A stretch of 64,000 nucleotides of DNA, from contig JANAVB010003400.1 of the NCBI GenBank assembly GCA_029216955.1, forward strand, positions 16,666,551 to 16,730,550. Reading direction: 5' to 3'. This DNA is from Iris pallida (Eukaryota; Streptophyta; Magnoliopsida; Asparagales; Iridaceae). Of this stretch, positions 1-9,962 are shown piece after piece. Every line of letters begins with the position of its first letter. The stretch's first letter is position 1. The position numbers were made by a program, and so were the translations under genes. The notes under the pieces are model-generated. The model was not told the DNA's origin. It did no database searches and worked only from the letters and a program-made list of their open reading frames with translations.

Positions 1-441
1 TGGTGGTCCAACTTGCCCAGTGGTGTTTGTCCTCGCCATGGCTGCTACCCCAAAAGAATCTGGAGAAAAGGGATTCGATCGATGTGATAACCTTCTTGGG
101 GGGGCCGCAAACCGCCAGGGTGTAAATGGGGATGGAGGAGAGGACATGTTTAATCAGGATGAGCTTCCCGCCGGGAGACAAGGTGGTGTTATGCCAACCC
201 TCGATCTTCTTCCTGATAGCGGTCATAAGGGGCTCGAAGATTGTGGAGTTAGACTTACCATACACCAGCGGACAGCCTAAGTACAAGAAAGGTAGGTACG
301 CTATGTCGAAGGAAGTTATGTTAGTGAGCCTGATGGAGTGGATCCTGTCCGCTTTGTGATGAGTGTAGATGACGGTTTTGTTATTGTTGACGCACTACTC
401 TGAGAAGATGGCGTATCTCTACAGCGTATTGTGGACGACCT
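1..441 (-). pseudogene. LINE ORF2, region after the reverse transcriptase (partial)
   Basis: On the minus strand an open frame of about 100 codons runs from near 303 to the window edge. It has the post-polymerase motifs usual in plant L1-type LINEs: YLPFLYLGCPL, then SPGGKLILIKHV, then FSRFFWG. This part follows the YADD-bearing domain and normally leads to an RNase H or zinc-finger end, which would lie left of the window. It is out of frame with the polymerase block on its right. The frame is lost just after the YADD motif at a run of A (T on the coding strand) near 464-471, so a length change in that run is the likely break. A few bases around 361-441 also carry a stop. This is an inactive copy. 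Confidence 0.85.
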
Positions 442-1482
442 CTAACGATCCAATGTCGCCCGAAAAAAAATGAGGACATCATCGGCGTAAGCAAGGTGCG
501 TAATAATAGGGCATCCGGTGGTGGTATGGAAGTGGAGGAATTGGGTGTTATTGGTCATATTGTTGAGGTTTCTGCTAAGAGCTTCGACGGCAATGATGAA
601 AATGGTGGCGAAGAGGGGATCTCCCTGGCGGACGCCACGACTGGAAGGGAAAAAACCCTTCGCTTGGCCGTTGATGACAGTAGAGAATCTGGAATTGTTG
701 ATGGATATGAAGACTATATCAATCAACGTTTCTGTGAATCCAAAGGCTTTGAACACCCAGATCATGAACTGCCAGTCCAGACAGTCATACGCTTTTTCCA
801 TGTCATGCTTGATGACGACATTGCCACCTCTGGCTAGGAATTTTATGCAAGTGACCATTTCTTGAGCTAGGAGGATGTTATCTGTGATGTTTCTTCCTTT
901 GACAAATACTCTCTGTTCTTCGGAGATGATCCTGGGCAGTAAGTGAAACATCCGGTTGGAGATGATCTTGTTGATGAAGTTGCATAGGCTTATGGTCCTG
1001 AAGTCCCTAAAGGTCTCAGAATTATCTTTTTTAGGGATGAGGATGAGGTTAGCCCTGGAAATGGAAGTAGGGTATCTCGCACATTGGAAGAAAGTAACGG
1101 TGGCATCGTGCAAGTCTGCAGCGATGACGTCCCAACAAGTTCGAAAAAAGATTCCGGAGAACCCGTCTGGCCCGGGGGCGCTGTGTGCATCAAGAGACCA
1201 GACCGCTTCTTTGACTTCCTCTGCTGAAGGGGTGACCAGAAGCATTTTATTCTCGTGATCAATGATGAGGGAGCGGACCTTGGAGAGGAACTCTTCATCC
1301 TTGACAATTGTCTCTTTGGTGAAAAAGGACGAGTAGAACTCAGCAGCGGCCTTTTGAATGCTTTTCTGGTCGTACAGCTGATTGCCGTTGTCGTCCGAGA
1401 TGCGGTGTAGATTAAGCTTTTGTCTGTGCCCCTTGATGCAAGCGTGGAAGAAATTGGAGTTGCGGTCCCCTTCTAGATCCTA
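442..1482 (-). pseudogene. LINE ORF2 reverse transcriptase domain
   Basis: The minus-strand frame is open from about 1482 down to 442. Motifs in order are NSNFFHACIKGHRQ (linker typical of plant LINEs), SAPGPDGFSG, LILIPKKD, a degenerate FRTISLCN block, GRNITDNILLAQE, KHDMEKAYDCLDW, GVRQGDPL and the catalytic HLAYADDVLIFF. These are the fingers and palm of a non-LTR reverse transcriptase, which copies LINE RNA at a nicked chromosomal site. The order and spacing match L1-type plant LINEs. A stop follows the catalytic motif after a frameshift, so the protein could not extend into the downstream region. Assignment as a LINE is firm; activity is ruled out for this copy. Confidence 0.93.
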
Positions 1483-1779
1483 AAAAAGTCTGGCTTTTTA
1501 TTTCCAGAATTCTGTTTCTGCCTTCAGACGAGACTTAAGAATCGCTTTGGCGAGGTTGAGCGAGCTCCGTGCCTCCGGGGTGTTGTCTTGCGCGAATCTA
1601 ATTTCCGCTCGGGTGACATCATCCTTCGTAGCGCTTATAGCCTAGAAGATATTGCCAAACGCTTGCATGCTCCAGGTGGAGAGCGCCTTGCTGGTGGCTC
1701 TAAGTTTGGCAGCCACTCTAGCAAGGGGGTCGGGGTCTTCTAAAGAATTCTAGGCCACGGTCAAAACCGGGATAAACTG
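1483..1779 (-). pseudogene. LINE ORF2 linker between endonuclease and reverse transcriptase
   Basis: The minus strand keeps a recognisable but stop-riddled reading of the linker between the endonuclease and polymerase domains, including a KARLF stretch just upstream of the polymerase frame. Several of the stops are TAG codons where a sense codon would be expected, consistent with C-to-T decay of methylated DNA. No other gene is seen here on either strand. Confidence 0.7.
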
Positions 1780-2529
1780 AGGGTGATGTTTCTAGAAGTC
1801 TAAAAACCGAAAGAGTTTTCTGATGCGTTGGGGGTTGCTGCTAATCTTGATGAGGAGGGGTGAGTGGTCCGATTCTGTAGAGTTGAGGTGGAAAAGATTA
1901 GGGATAATGCCCAAATCAGCCCAGAGGCCATTAATCAGAACTCGATCAAGACGAGATAATTATCTACGGTGACCTTCCTGTATGTTGCACCAGGTGAATG
2001 CATTACCAGAATAGGGGAGATGGTTGAGTTGGGTGTTGAACGTAAAGTTATTGAAGTCTTCCATGGCTGGAAGAGGGGGCGAACGACCTCTAGACTTCTC
2101 TGAGCAGCAAGAAATCATGTTGAAGTCGCCGAAACAAATCCAAGGAAGGTTATTGGGAGGGAGGTGCATAGCTAACAGGTGATCCCAGAGGAGCCTACGC
2201 TCTGGAATGTCGCAGCTGCCATGAACTGCGGAGAGAAGGGCACGAGACCGCAGTTCCGGGTGTTCCACCTAGCACGAGAGAGCCTGTCTGGAATCTTGGA
2301 TGATGTCGAACTTAATGCCGACAATAAAGAAGATCCAGATGTCATGGCATCCAGCAACGGCAGCCGCAAATTTGAGACTGAGACGGATGCCATTGATTCT
2401 TTTCGGAGGGATTTTGGGTTCGATGACCACTAGGATGTCGATTCTGTAGATTTTTGTGAGGCTGATGATCTGGTTCAGCGTCGGTTTATTCGCAAGCCCT
2501 CTTACGCTCCAAGAGAGAATGTTAAGCAT
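1780..2529 (-). pseudogene. LINE ORF2 apurinic-type endonuclease domain
   Basis: The likely ORF2 start is the Met of MLNILSWSVRGL at 2529, the usual beginning of plant LINE ORF2 and its exonuclease-endonuclease-phosphatase fold. Further motifs are VVIEPKI (metal-binding Glu), WICFGDFNMI (catalytic GDFN) and, near 1850-1880, the terminal TESDHSPLLI (catalytic SDH). The domain nicks target DNA to start target-primed reverse transcription. The reading is split between two minus-strand frames around 2265-2275 and again after 1960, so the domain is frameshifted. Domain identity is firm. Confidence 0.88.
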
Positions 2530-3240
2530 TTGGAAGGGAGAGGAGGTCTGGGTTGTGGAGCTTCGTGGCTGACCTCGTGGTCCTTGCCGGACACTGTCCT
2601 TGTTTGTTTTTTGTCTTCTTCTTTTGAGGGTTATTGGTGTTCTTGTTGCTTCTAACCGGAGGACAGTCGCGGTCTCTGAGCGTACTGTCAAAATGCTCCC
2701 AGTGTCTTCTGCCTGTTCTTGGGCTTCTACTTCTTCAGAACCATCTGAGTCCGCAAGGGTGCTCATGGTATTGTCTGGGTCCAAGAATCTTGCTTCCTCT
2801 GCTTGCCTGAGCCGGTCCGCGGTCTCTTGGTTTTATGAAGGTTGGGAGGTGGTGGCGGTGTTTGCGGGGTTTGGGTGGGTGGGGCTAACTGTCCCTGGAT
2901 CTGTTGTGCTTTCTGCTTTCGATCCTTTCTCGGGGCTCTTATCCTTGGCAGTTGTGAACTGACTGTTAGCGAGCGACACGTTGCATGCGTCGGTCTCTGA
3001 CCTAACTCCTGAATCTTTGCTTTGCTGTATCAGGCTAGCTTGGAAGGGTTTTCTTGAGCCATTTCTTCGTTGATGCTGTCGACCATGATCAGGGCTTCAA
3101 ATCTGTTGGTGATGGTGATCGAGTTAAATTTTGGTGAGATCGGGATGTCCTGTGTGTAGGGGGGAAAGTGTTGGTGTCCATAGTGGTGTCTGTACTCTCT
3201 TCGAATCTGAGGTGTGAGTTTGAGGTGGGTTTGGGTTAGG
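2530..3240 (-). pseudogene. LINE ORF1 tail and ORF1-ORF2 spacer
   Basis: The minus-strand frame upstream of the endonuclease Met reads through an acidic-then-basic low-complexity stretch (SDGSEEVEAQEQAED, then TLKRRRQKTNK) up to about 2784. Beyond that, to 3240, no clear domain is visible. This matches the variable C-terminal part of plant LINE ORF1 proteins and the spacer before ORF2. Confidence 0.55.
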
Positions 3241-3788
3241 TCAAGCCCTATTTGTTGATTTGCGTATGTGCGACCTTGGGGGCCACTTGTGTTTTTTTAG
3301 CTCTGGATGAGCTCTGAAGCAGAATTTGGTGAGGTGACCTCTGGTGTGGCAGTGATTGTAAAATAGGACATTGTTATCATAGATGAGAGGTTGGCTGTGA
3401 TTCTGCCTCCCTAATTCTATGTTGATGGATTTGGAAAGTTCTTTAGAGATGTCTAGTTCCATGTAGACTTTGGCGCAGTTGGCTCTTGTGAGATTCCTGG
3501 TTTCCTCTGCCATGGCCACGTATGAACCAAATGAGTTAACAATTCTTTTTAGCGCTGCCAGAATGAAGCAGATTAAGGGGGGTTTGGTAGGGTTACCCAT
3601 GCTGCCACTAAAGGCGATTCTTCGCGAGGGTTGAGGGTCTGTGTCCATCTAACCACTGTTATTATTTTGGAGTCCACTTTGCTGGTGCCATGGATAAAAG
3701 CGATCCTACGATCTTTTTCTGTGGAAAGAAGCAGCAGAATGTTTTTGGGATTCAGGGGAGCCACTCTGTATGCTAATTTAAACTGCCA
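3241..3788 (-). pseudogene. LINE ORF1: second half of DUF4283 plus zinc knuckle
   Basis: Two overlapping minus-strand frames (3573-3764 and 3241-3648) give the second half of a DUF4283 domain (LLLLSTEKDRRI, then VVRWTQTLNPREE, then AAWVTLPNPP) and then a CCHC-like knuckle, NHCHTRGHLTKFC. DUF4283 proteins bind LINE RNA as ORF1p. The first cysteine of the knuckle is a tyrosine here, so the metal site is incomplete. The domain stops exactly at the TTTGG target duplication of E1 and its first half resumes on the far side at 14882, so the gene is cut by E1. It is also frameshifted internally near 3600. Confidence 0.85.
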
Positions 3789-3793
3789 TTTGG
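3789..3793. repeat. Target-site duplication of E1 (left), TTTGG
   Basis: TTTGG directly precedes the first base of the left E1 LTR and is repeated at 14877-14881 directly after the right LTR. A 5-bp duplication is the normal footprint of gypsy-type integrases. Confidence 0.92.
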
Positions 3794-4729
3794 TGTCAGA
3801 TCCCTATTTTGGAAATAGGTATATGACTGTATTTCGACTGTATTTCGTATTTTGGAATATTTTAATTTTTAGAGTATTCTTGAAGTTTTTATTATTTTCT
3901 TGGAGGTAATTTTATCCTCATTATTATTACTAATATTATTAATTTCCTTGATCCCTATATCTACCCTCCCAAAAGAAAACCCAAACCCTAACCTAACTCT
4001 CTCACTCCACACTCTCAGTCGCCCCCCCAATTCTCTCTCTTCACTCTCTCTTTCCTGAATCCTCTTTCTCCTCCCACTGGACCAGAGCTCCCCCGCTCTC
4101 CCGCTCAGCTCCCTCTCCCTCTCACTGCGACCGGCCTCCTCCACAGCGAACACCCTCACCACCGGCGTCGCCGCCGCCTCCTTCGACGGCTGCCATCCTC
4201 GCCACCACTTCTAGCGCCGCCACAACCATCATCATCGTCGTCTCCCTCATCACCACCGCCTCCGTAGCCGCGATAGCCATCGCCACCACTTCCATCCGCC
4301 ACCACCCTCCAACGCGGCCCCCTCCTTTGCGACCACCGCACCACCAGCTCCTCCCTTCTTCTTCTCAGGCAGCCCGTGCCGCCCCGACTTGGCTGTGCTG
4401 CCGCTGCTGCCGTTCGCCCCCTCCGCCATGGCCCGACCGACACCGGTGAGCCTCTCCTCCGGCCTCCCATCTCTGTCTCTGTCTCCTCCTCCGCCCGGAG
4501 CCGTCGCGACCTGGCCGAGCCCCGAGCTCCTCCGCCTTTCCCCCCCTTTTTCTTTCCTGGCGACCATCGTCGCTGCCGAGCCACGCTGGCCGTGCCAGCC
4601 TCGAGTGGCTGGTCGCCCTTGGGCCCCGTGCTGCTCGAGCAGTGTACAGCCTTCGGCGTCGCGCTCTCCTCGGGCCGCGTGTACCCTTGACTTGTACGTT
4701 CCCTCGTTCTCCGTGCTTCTCGAAACGTG

Positions 4730-5180
4730 CACCTTGATTTGTGTGCTATCTCGATTTGTGTGCCGCCTTAATTTTTGTGCCTCGGCCTTTGTGCCTTCTT
4801 CGTAACCCGTACCGCCTCGATTTACGTGCACGTATCGATTTGCGTACCGTACCGATTTGCATGCCCCTTGGACTCTGTATCGCCTCGATTTGCGTGCATA
4901 TGTTGACTTGCGTGCTCGCTTCGATTTGCATGCCGTATCGGTCCTTGTGCCGTCTCGATTCGCATGTACATCACGATTTGCGTGTCGCATGATTCGTGCG
5001 CTATCTTGATATTCGTGATTTCCTCGATCTACGTACGCATCTTGATATACGTGCACATTGTCTCCTGTTCATCTTGATCCTTGAGTCATCTCAATTCTTG
5101 TGCACGTCTCGATATACGTGCACGTCTCAGTTTGTAGGCCCGTATCGGTCCGCGTGCCTCAGTTTCCGTGCCCGATCCCT
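4730..5180 (+). repeat. Degenerate short-period array in the E1 5' LTR
   Basis: About twenty imperfect copies of a unit close to CCTCGATTTGCGTGC, 15-30 bp apart, occupy this stretch. The copy in the right LTR (about 10880-11430) has an extra block near 10930-11000, so copy number has changed between the two LTRs. Confidence 0.8.
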
Positions 5181-5727
5181 GTACTGCTTGCGGGACCCAC
5201 ACGGTATAGCCTTCTGCCATCTCTTGTGATTGTTCTATTATTTTATTATTTGGTGCTGATGATTATTTATTGTGTGTTCAGAGGATCTCGATTGTCATGC
5301 TAGCTTGGATCGCGACTGCCGAAGACTTGCTTACCTAGCCGAGCCCTCTAGGCAAGTATCCCTTGCTTATCGGTGGCTTTTGCCATCTCTCCTGGATTTT
5401 ATTGTATTTAATTTATTATAAATTGTATAACCATGAGTAGTGTAGCTTAGCAGTAGAACTGCCATGATAACCTAGACTAGCTTGGTCTGATACTGGGATA
5501 GACCGTATCGGACGACTCGGATGGGTCATCCACACCTCCGAGGACACGAGCACGACTTACTTGTACGGATTATCCCCATATGCCCCGTGTCCGACTCGCG
5601 GTCGGGTAACGGCTTTGGCTAACCTTACCTGTGGCGGTAATTGTGCTTGGGTTAGGGATTTATGGACATGTGTTGTGGTGCGCCTTGTGAGACGGTTATT
5701 TTATTGTTATACATGTTGGCTTGGCGC

Positions 5728-5905
5728 CCAGTACGCATTGTAGCGCTGCTGGAGGCCGGGGCTTAGTGGTCTCAGGTTCGATTGGTTTCCAGTACGCATC
5801 GTAGTGCTACTGGAGGCCGAGACTTAGTGTTCTCGGCTATCAATTTGTTCCCAGTACGCATCGTAGTGCTGCTGGTAGCTGAGACTTAGTGTTCTCAGCC
5901 TGCGA
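5728..5905 (+). repeat. Three ~61-bp tandem repeats in the E1 5' LTR
   Basis: Copies begin at 5728, 5789 and 5851, each starting CCAGTACGCAT and containing GCTGG..GGCCGGGGCTTAGTG or a close variant. The matching copies in the right LTR begin at 11981, 12042 and 12104. Function unknown. Confidence 0.85.
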
Positions 5906-6165
5906 TTCTGCGACTCTGCGGCGGGTTGTGCTGAGTGGTTTTAGCTCCTATTCGTAGGGTGCTCCCATCCAGATTACAAAGGAGACACGGCCGGATTTTA
6001 CCAGAATTCCCGGTTGGGAATTTGGTTCGAAGGATTAGGCAGAACCATTCCTTTGGTTTGCAGGACTGAACTCATGCATGTTCTTCTTGGTATAGCATCC
6101 CTGATCTCATTGCCTGCTAGGTAGACTCCCGACTAGATTAGTCGCCTAGCGTCTTGACCTGTCTT

Positions 6166-6497
6166 GTCCGTCGGATTGTGTAAGGAGAGCGGTTCTACTC
6201 GGGTGAAGGTCTGCAACCTTGGTCCTTGTTTGGTTTAAGGGTTGTGGATCTGATCCAGAATGGTTCATGCAATCCTTGCCTTTTTGACGGTATCACCCAT
6301 TGGACTCTTGACCCGTGACCCTTCTTTTAGATGGTGTTCCAGTTTAGTTTGTTATCCCATTGTCTGTCCTGTCCATCGGATTGTGTAAGAAGAGCGGTTC
6401 TACTCGGGTGAAGGTCTGCAACCCTGGTCCTTGTTTGGTTTAAGGGTTGTGGATCTGATCCAGAGTGGTTCACACAATCCTTGCCATCTTCCGACGG
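6166..6497 (+). repeat. Duplicated ~125-bp segment in the E1 5' LTR
   Basis: The stretch beginning GTCCGTCGGATTGTGTAAGG (6166 to about 6290) is repeated from about 6371 to 6497 with few changes. The same pair is at about 12419 and 12624 in the right LTR, so the duplication predates this insertion. Confidence 0.85.
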
Positions 6498-8117
6498 CGT
6501 TGATTAGTGTTGACCCATGTGTTGGGATTATGATCTTATTCGAGGATTGACTATGAGGAGATATGATATTGAGATAGTGATAACGGTAGACTAAGTGGAT
6601 TCTTAGATAGTGTTGCAAGTTCTTTGGTGATGTTCTAATTTGATCAGATATGTCTTTGAGGACTTTTGGATTTTGATATTGGTACGAGTGTCTCATAGAA
6701 CGAATAAAATATCGAGGGTATTATTATATGATTTTTATTCGACTTTCTAAATGCCCAAAACTGGGTACCTTTGTGTATTCCGGTAGTTGGGGAACCTGGT
6801 TTGATTGGTATGTCTTGGTAGTTGAGGGGCTTGTTTTCTAGTGGCTTATGATCATTGACTTGGAGGATTCTTGTGAGTCAGAGGGCCTAGCATTGTTAGG
6901 GGTATAAGCTTGGTATTTGGTGGTTGTCTTTATTGACGTGATATTCACTCCATCATGGATGGGAGACTCTTGCTAGATTGATCTGGTGGATGGACCGACT
7001 TGATGATTGGAGCTGTAGGCTCCCATATATGCTTGAGATGTTATTATAGTAGAGGTTCTGGTCTTGTACTTGACCTGATATCCATGCCACGATGTGGGCA
7101 GATGACTTCTTGTGACTGACAGATTTGTCCTTGTCCCAGACCTGACTACCTATATCCGTGCTATAAGTCCAGTTACCCTTTGAGGTTCTGGCCCTGACCT
7201 TGCACTGCGGTACCCTTTTTCTATTGGCACTTTGAGGTGCTACTTCCATGATTATATGGCATTACGATGCCATCTTGATATTCTAGCTATATTATATGAT
7301 TACCTGCACGGGTATCTGGTAGTTGGCCTATAGTCATAGCGTGGTTAGGATTGCTTGCTTGCTGTTGCATAACACTAAGGATGGATCACAACTGGGACTA
7401 TAGGTGCCGAGGTTGATTCTTAATTAGCGTTCTCGTACTGAGGTACAACATCTAGGAGGATGATCATGTGACCACGACATGTGATTTCGAATAAATGTAT
7501 GATTAATCTAGGCAACTTAAACTGGTAGAAGCATTGGGGGGAACGGAATCCCGAGATCGTGCATTACCAGCCTTATCCCAGACATTAGTCATGACCTGCA
7601 GGCTGGCCGCCACGGATATTATTACCATTCGTACTAGTGGATGACAATATCCGGCTACTTATGTACTATACATTATATACATGGCATGCTCGGCACGATG
7701 GCCTTACGAGGGACCGGTGGTGACATGTAGAGCCCGGTGGCCTTACGAGGGATCGGTACTCTTCTTTCATGCTATACTTGGCCTCGCTAGCCCTGCTGGG
7801 ACGGCACAATCTGAGGATTCCCATACTTGTATTGTTGGGGTAACCCAACCTCCACATAGAAAGCCGTAGGCATTTTGAGTGGCCGTTTATTCTCCTAAAT
7901 AATATGGCTTGTTGCTTGCTAAGCTGGCTGGCACGTAACGCTGTCCCGGTGCGGTAATTCATTCTCTTGTTCTTGTTTGATGTAGGGGTGAGTTACTGTT
8001 CCGATGACAGACTATGAGTTCCAGTTGGCGATGCAAGCATTAGTGGATGTTAGGATGACTGTGATGATTGTTGGTTACTTACGTATTAGTAGTTGGATTG
8101 CTGTCTTATATTCTGTA

Positions 8118-8140
8118 ATCGTGCGTTGGTACCGCACGAT
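8118..8140 (+). other. Perfect 8-bp hairpin near the end of the E1 5' LTR
   Basis: ATCGTGCG at 8118-8125 and CGCACGAT at 8133-8140 are exact inverted repeats around a 7-base loop. The structure is intact in the right LTR at 14373-14395. A role in the RNA is possible but not shown. Confidence 0.7.
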
Positions 8141-8631
8141 CCCTTACCTTATTTACTGTTTTTAGATGCTATTTCTGTCACATTTTATCATGCTGGTTGT
8201 CTTCGCCCGTCCTTGAGCCTTCCTTTCTGGTACTTACTGCGGTTGGCCTGACCAACCCTGGATTGTTCCCAGATTGCCTGAGACCGACCCTGTGGATCTT
8301 CCAGACTCGACTTGGAGGATGTGCTTCAGTTCCCGACCATGCTAGGAACTGTGGGAAGGTATATTAGTCTACATTATTATTCTGTACTGTGGATTTTCTG
8401 ATTATCATATGAGTATTCCCTGCTTTCCATATGATTATCTCTCTTGATGTTGTTTCATTGTGATTTGCCTGTGGACATGAGATCGGATTTAGGCCATAGA
8501 TTGATTACATGCTAGGATACCCAACAAGACTTGACAGCCGTCATCGCCGTATAGCGTATTCGTACCTTTTACGGTGTAGCTGGCCTACGTCCGCCCCCAT
8601 ATTCCGGTACTGGGGCGTGCCATGGATTTAG

Positions 8632-8649
8632 TGGTGGCCCATGCAGGTC
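8632..8649 (+). other. E1 primer binding site
   Basis: TGGTGGCCCATGCAGGTC lies 9 bases after the left LTR. Its complement ends in CCA and would form an acceptor arm of type GGCCCAT/ATGGGCC with T-stem GCAGG/CCTGC, which fits plant tRNA-Ile(AAU) as I recall it. The same 18 bases follow the LTRs of E2, E3 and D. Confidence 0.82.
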
Positions 8650-9925
8650 TCGTTTTGAGATTTTGTTGGGTATCACATGATTATTGATCTCAGTCAACTA
8701 TTTCTTGGGATTCTAACTTGCTATACACTTGCCCTTCGCTCCCTTGAACCTGTGAACTGGTCCTCATCTCTACTTGGACCTATCTTGCTTGGCCATGTCT
8801 TATTCGTGTCATCTACCTCTGATCCTTGTTTGATGGATATGATCCTATAGTTGGTTATGTCGATCACCTTATTTGATGAGATGTTATCTCCATCATTTGG
8901 GTTACATGATTATTTATCTTAGGTTCTGTACTCTCTACCGGTGTTTTGCCTTGTTTGATTTCCTGTTATCCATTTCGTGCGTTGACTTCGTGTTGACTTA
9001 GTATCATTATCGCCCTCTTCGAGCGTTGGATGGATTGCTGCAGAATAAAGATTTCATCAGGACTCTGAAATTGGATATTTTAACATTTGTTGAGTATCCG
9101 AGGGACAATCTTGTATCGATTCGGCTTTCTTGATTTCGGACAGTTCCGTACTCATGATTATCTATTTCAGATATTATTTTTATAGATATACTTGCTATAC
9201 ATTATATTTTGATATGGATCCTTGGTTTGGAGTATTTTCCTACGAATATGGAGTATTTTCCTAGAAAAGCTATCTTGTGGTTAATATTGAAGATATTTTT
9301 GGATGTGTGTTATGACTCATCTGGATTTTGGATTTTGATTGTTTTCTAGGACTCTCATTACATTGTTAGAGATTTTATAATTTTAGTGATACAGATATTT
9401 GGGTTATGGATTTGATTCGTTTTGGGTATTTGTTAAGAGTACCGGGTGACCCTAGTATACCTTGACGGCGTGGTAACGAAAATTGCAGCTGCTCGATTAT
9501 AGTGTCATGGTGAATTTTTTGCAGCCATTCCGGATGGCGAGGCAGGGAATGACCATGGCACATATTTTTCGGATATTAGGAAACTACGGTCATTGGTTCG
9601 AGACATATATCCTGTATTTTATGATTTATGAGGATTTTTATGCAGTTGGGATTCTACGTTTTTGGATATTGTTTTCGATATTTTGTACTTGTTTTGAATT
9701 ATGGGGTTATTTCGTGCATGCAAAATTTTGCTTTTACGAGATTGTTTCATTGTTTAGATTTACCTTACGAGTTGATTTATGTAGCCATGCACTGTTCTCC
9801 TTGATGTTTTCATATTGAGATTTTGTTCGTTTCTTATTGTATTACTTGATTTCTGTAAGATGGGTACAGTTTTTCATGGCAGATATATATGTACTAGTTT
9901 TGAAAACCCTATTTTGATAATTTTG
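8650..9925 (+). other. E1 internal domain, non-coding
   Basis: This is the only DNA between the two E1 LTRs. It is moderately T-rich and has no gag or pol motif. The longest plus frame (9483-9818) would give a hydrophobic, aromatic-rich peptide with no recognisable domain and no sign of conservation, so I do not call it a gene. The stretch does not obviously align with the E2 or E3 internal domains outside the primer site and the 3' end. Confidence 0.75.
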
Positions 9926-9962
9926 AAATTTCAAGGACAAAATTTTTGTAAGGTGGGTAGGA
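9926..9962 (+). other. E1 pre-polypurine dyad and polypurine tract
   Basis: AAATTT and AAATTT, 8 bases apart (9926-9945), form a short inverted repeat. The purine-rich AAGGTGGGTAGGA (9950-9962) abuts the right LTR. The polypurine tract primes plus-strand DNA synthesis. Confidence 0.75.

Larger units (their letters stand above)
3794..8622 (+). repeat. E1 5' LTR
   Basis: Starts TGTCAGATCCC and ends GGGGCGTGCCA. In order it holds an AT-rich start, a pyrimidine and CCACC-rich leader-like stretch (about 3960-4640), a degenerate array of short repeats (about 4730-5180), the AGGCAAG dyad motif at 5350-5366, three ~61-bp repeats (5728-5905), a ~125-bp direct repeat pair (6166 and 6371), a short tandem repeat with CCTTACGAGGGA (about 7690-7755) and a perfect hairpin at 8118-8140. 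Short frames in it are not supported as genes. Confidence 0.93.

Noticed and set aside
5561..5743. 60-codon frame present in both E1 LTRs (also 11814-11996)
   Set aside because: Conserved only because the LTR copies are recent; differences between them change residues freely.
9483..9818. 111-codon frame in the E1 internal domain
   Set aside because: Aromatic-rich, no recognisable motif, no second copy to show conservation.
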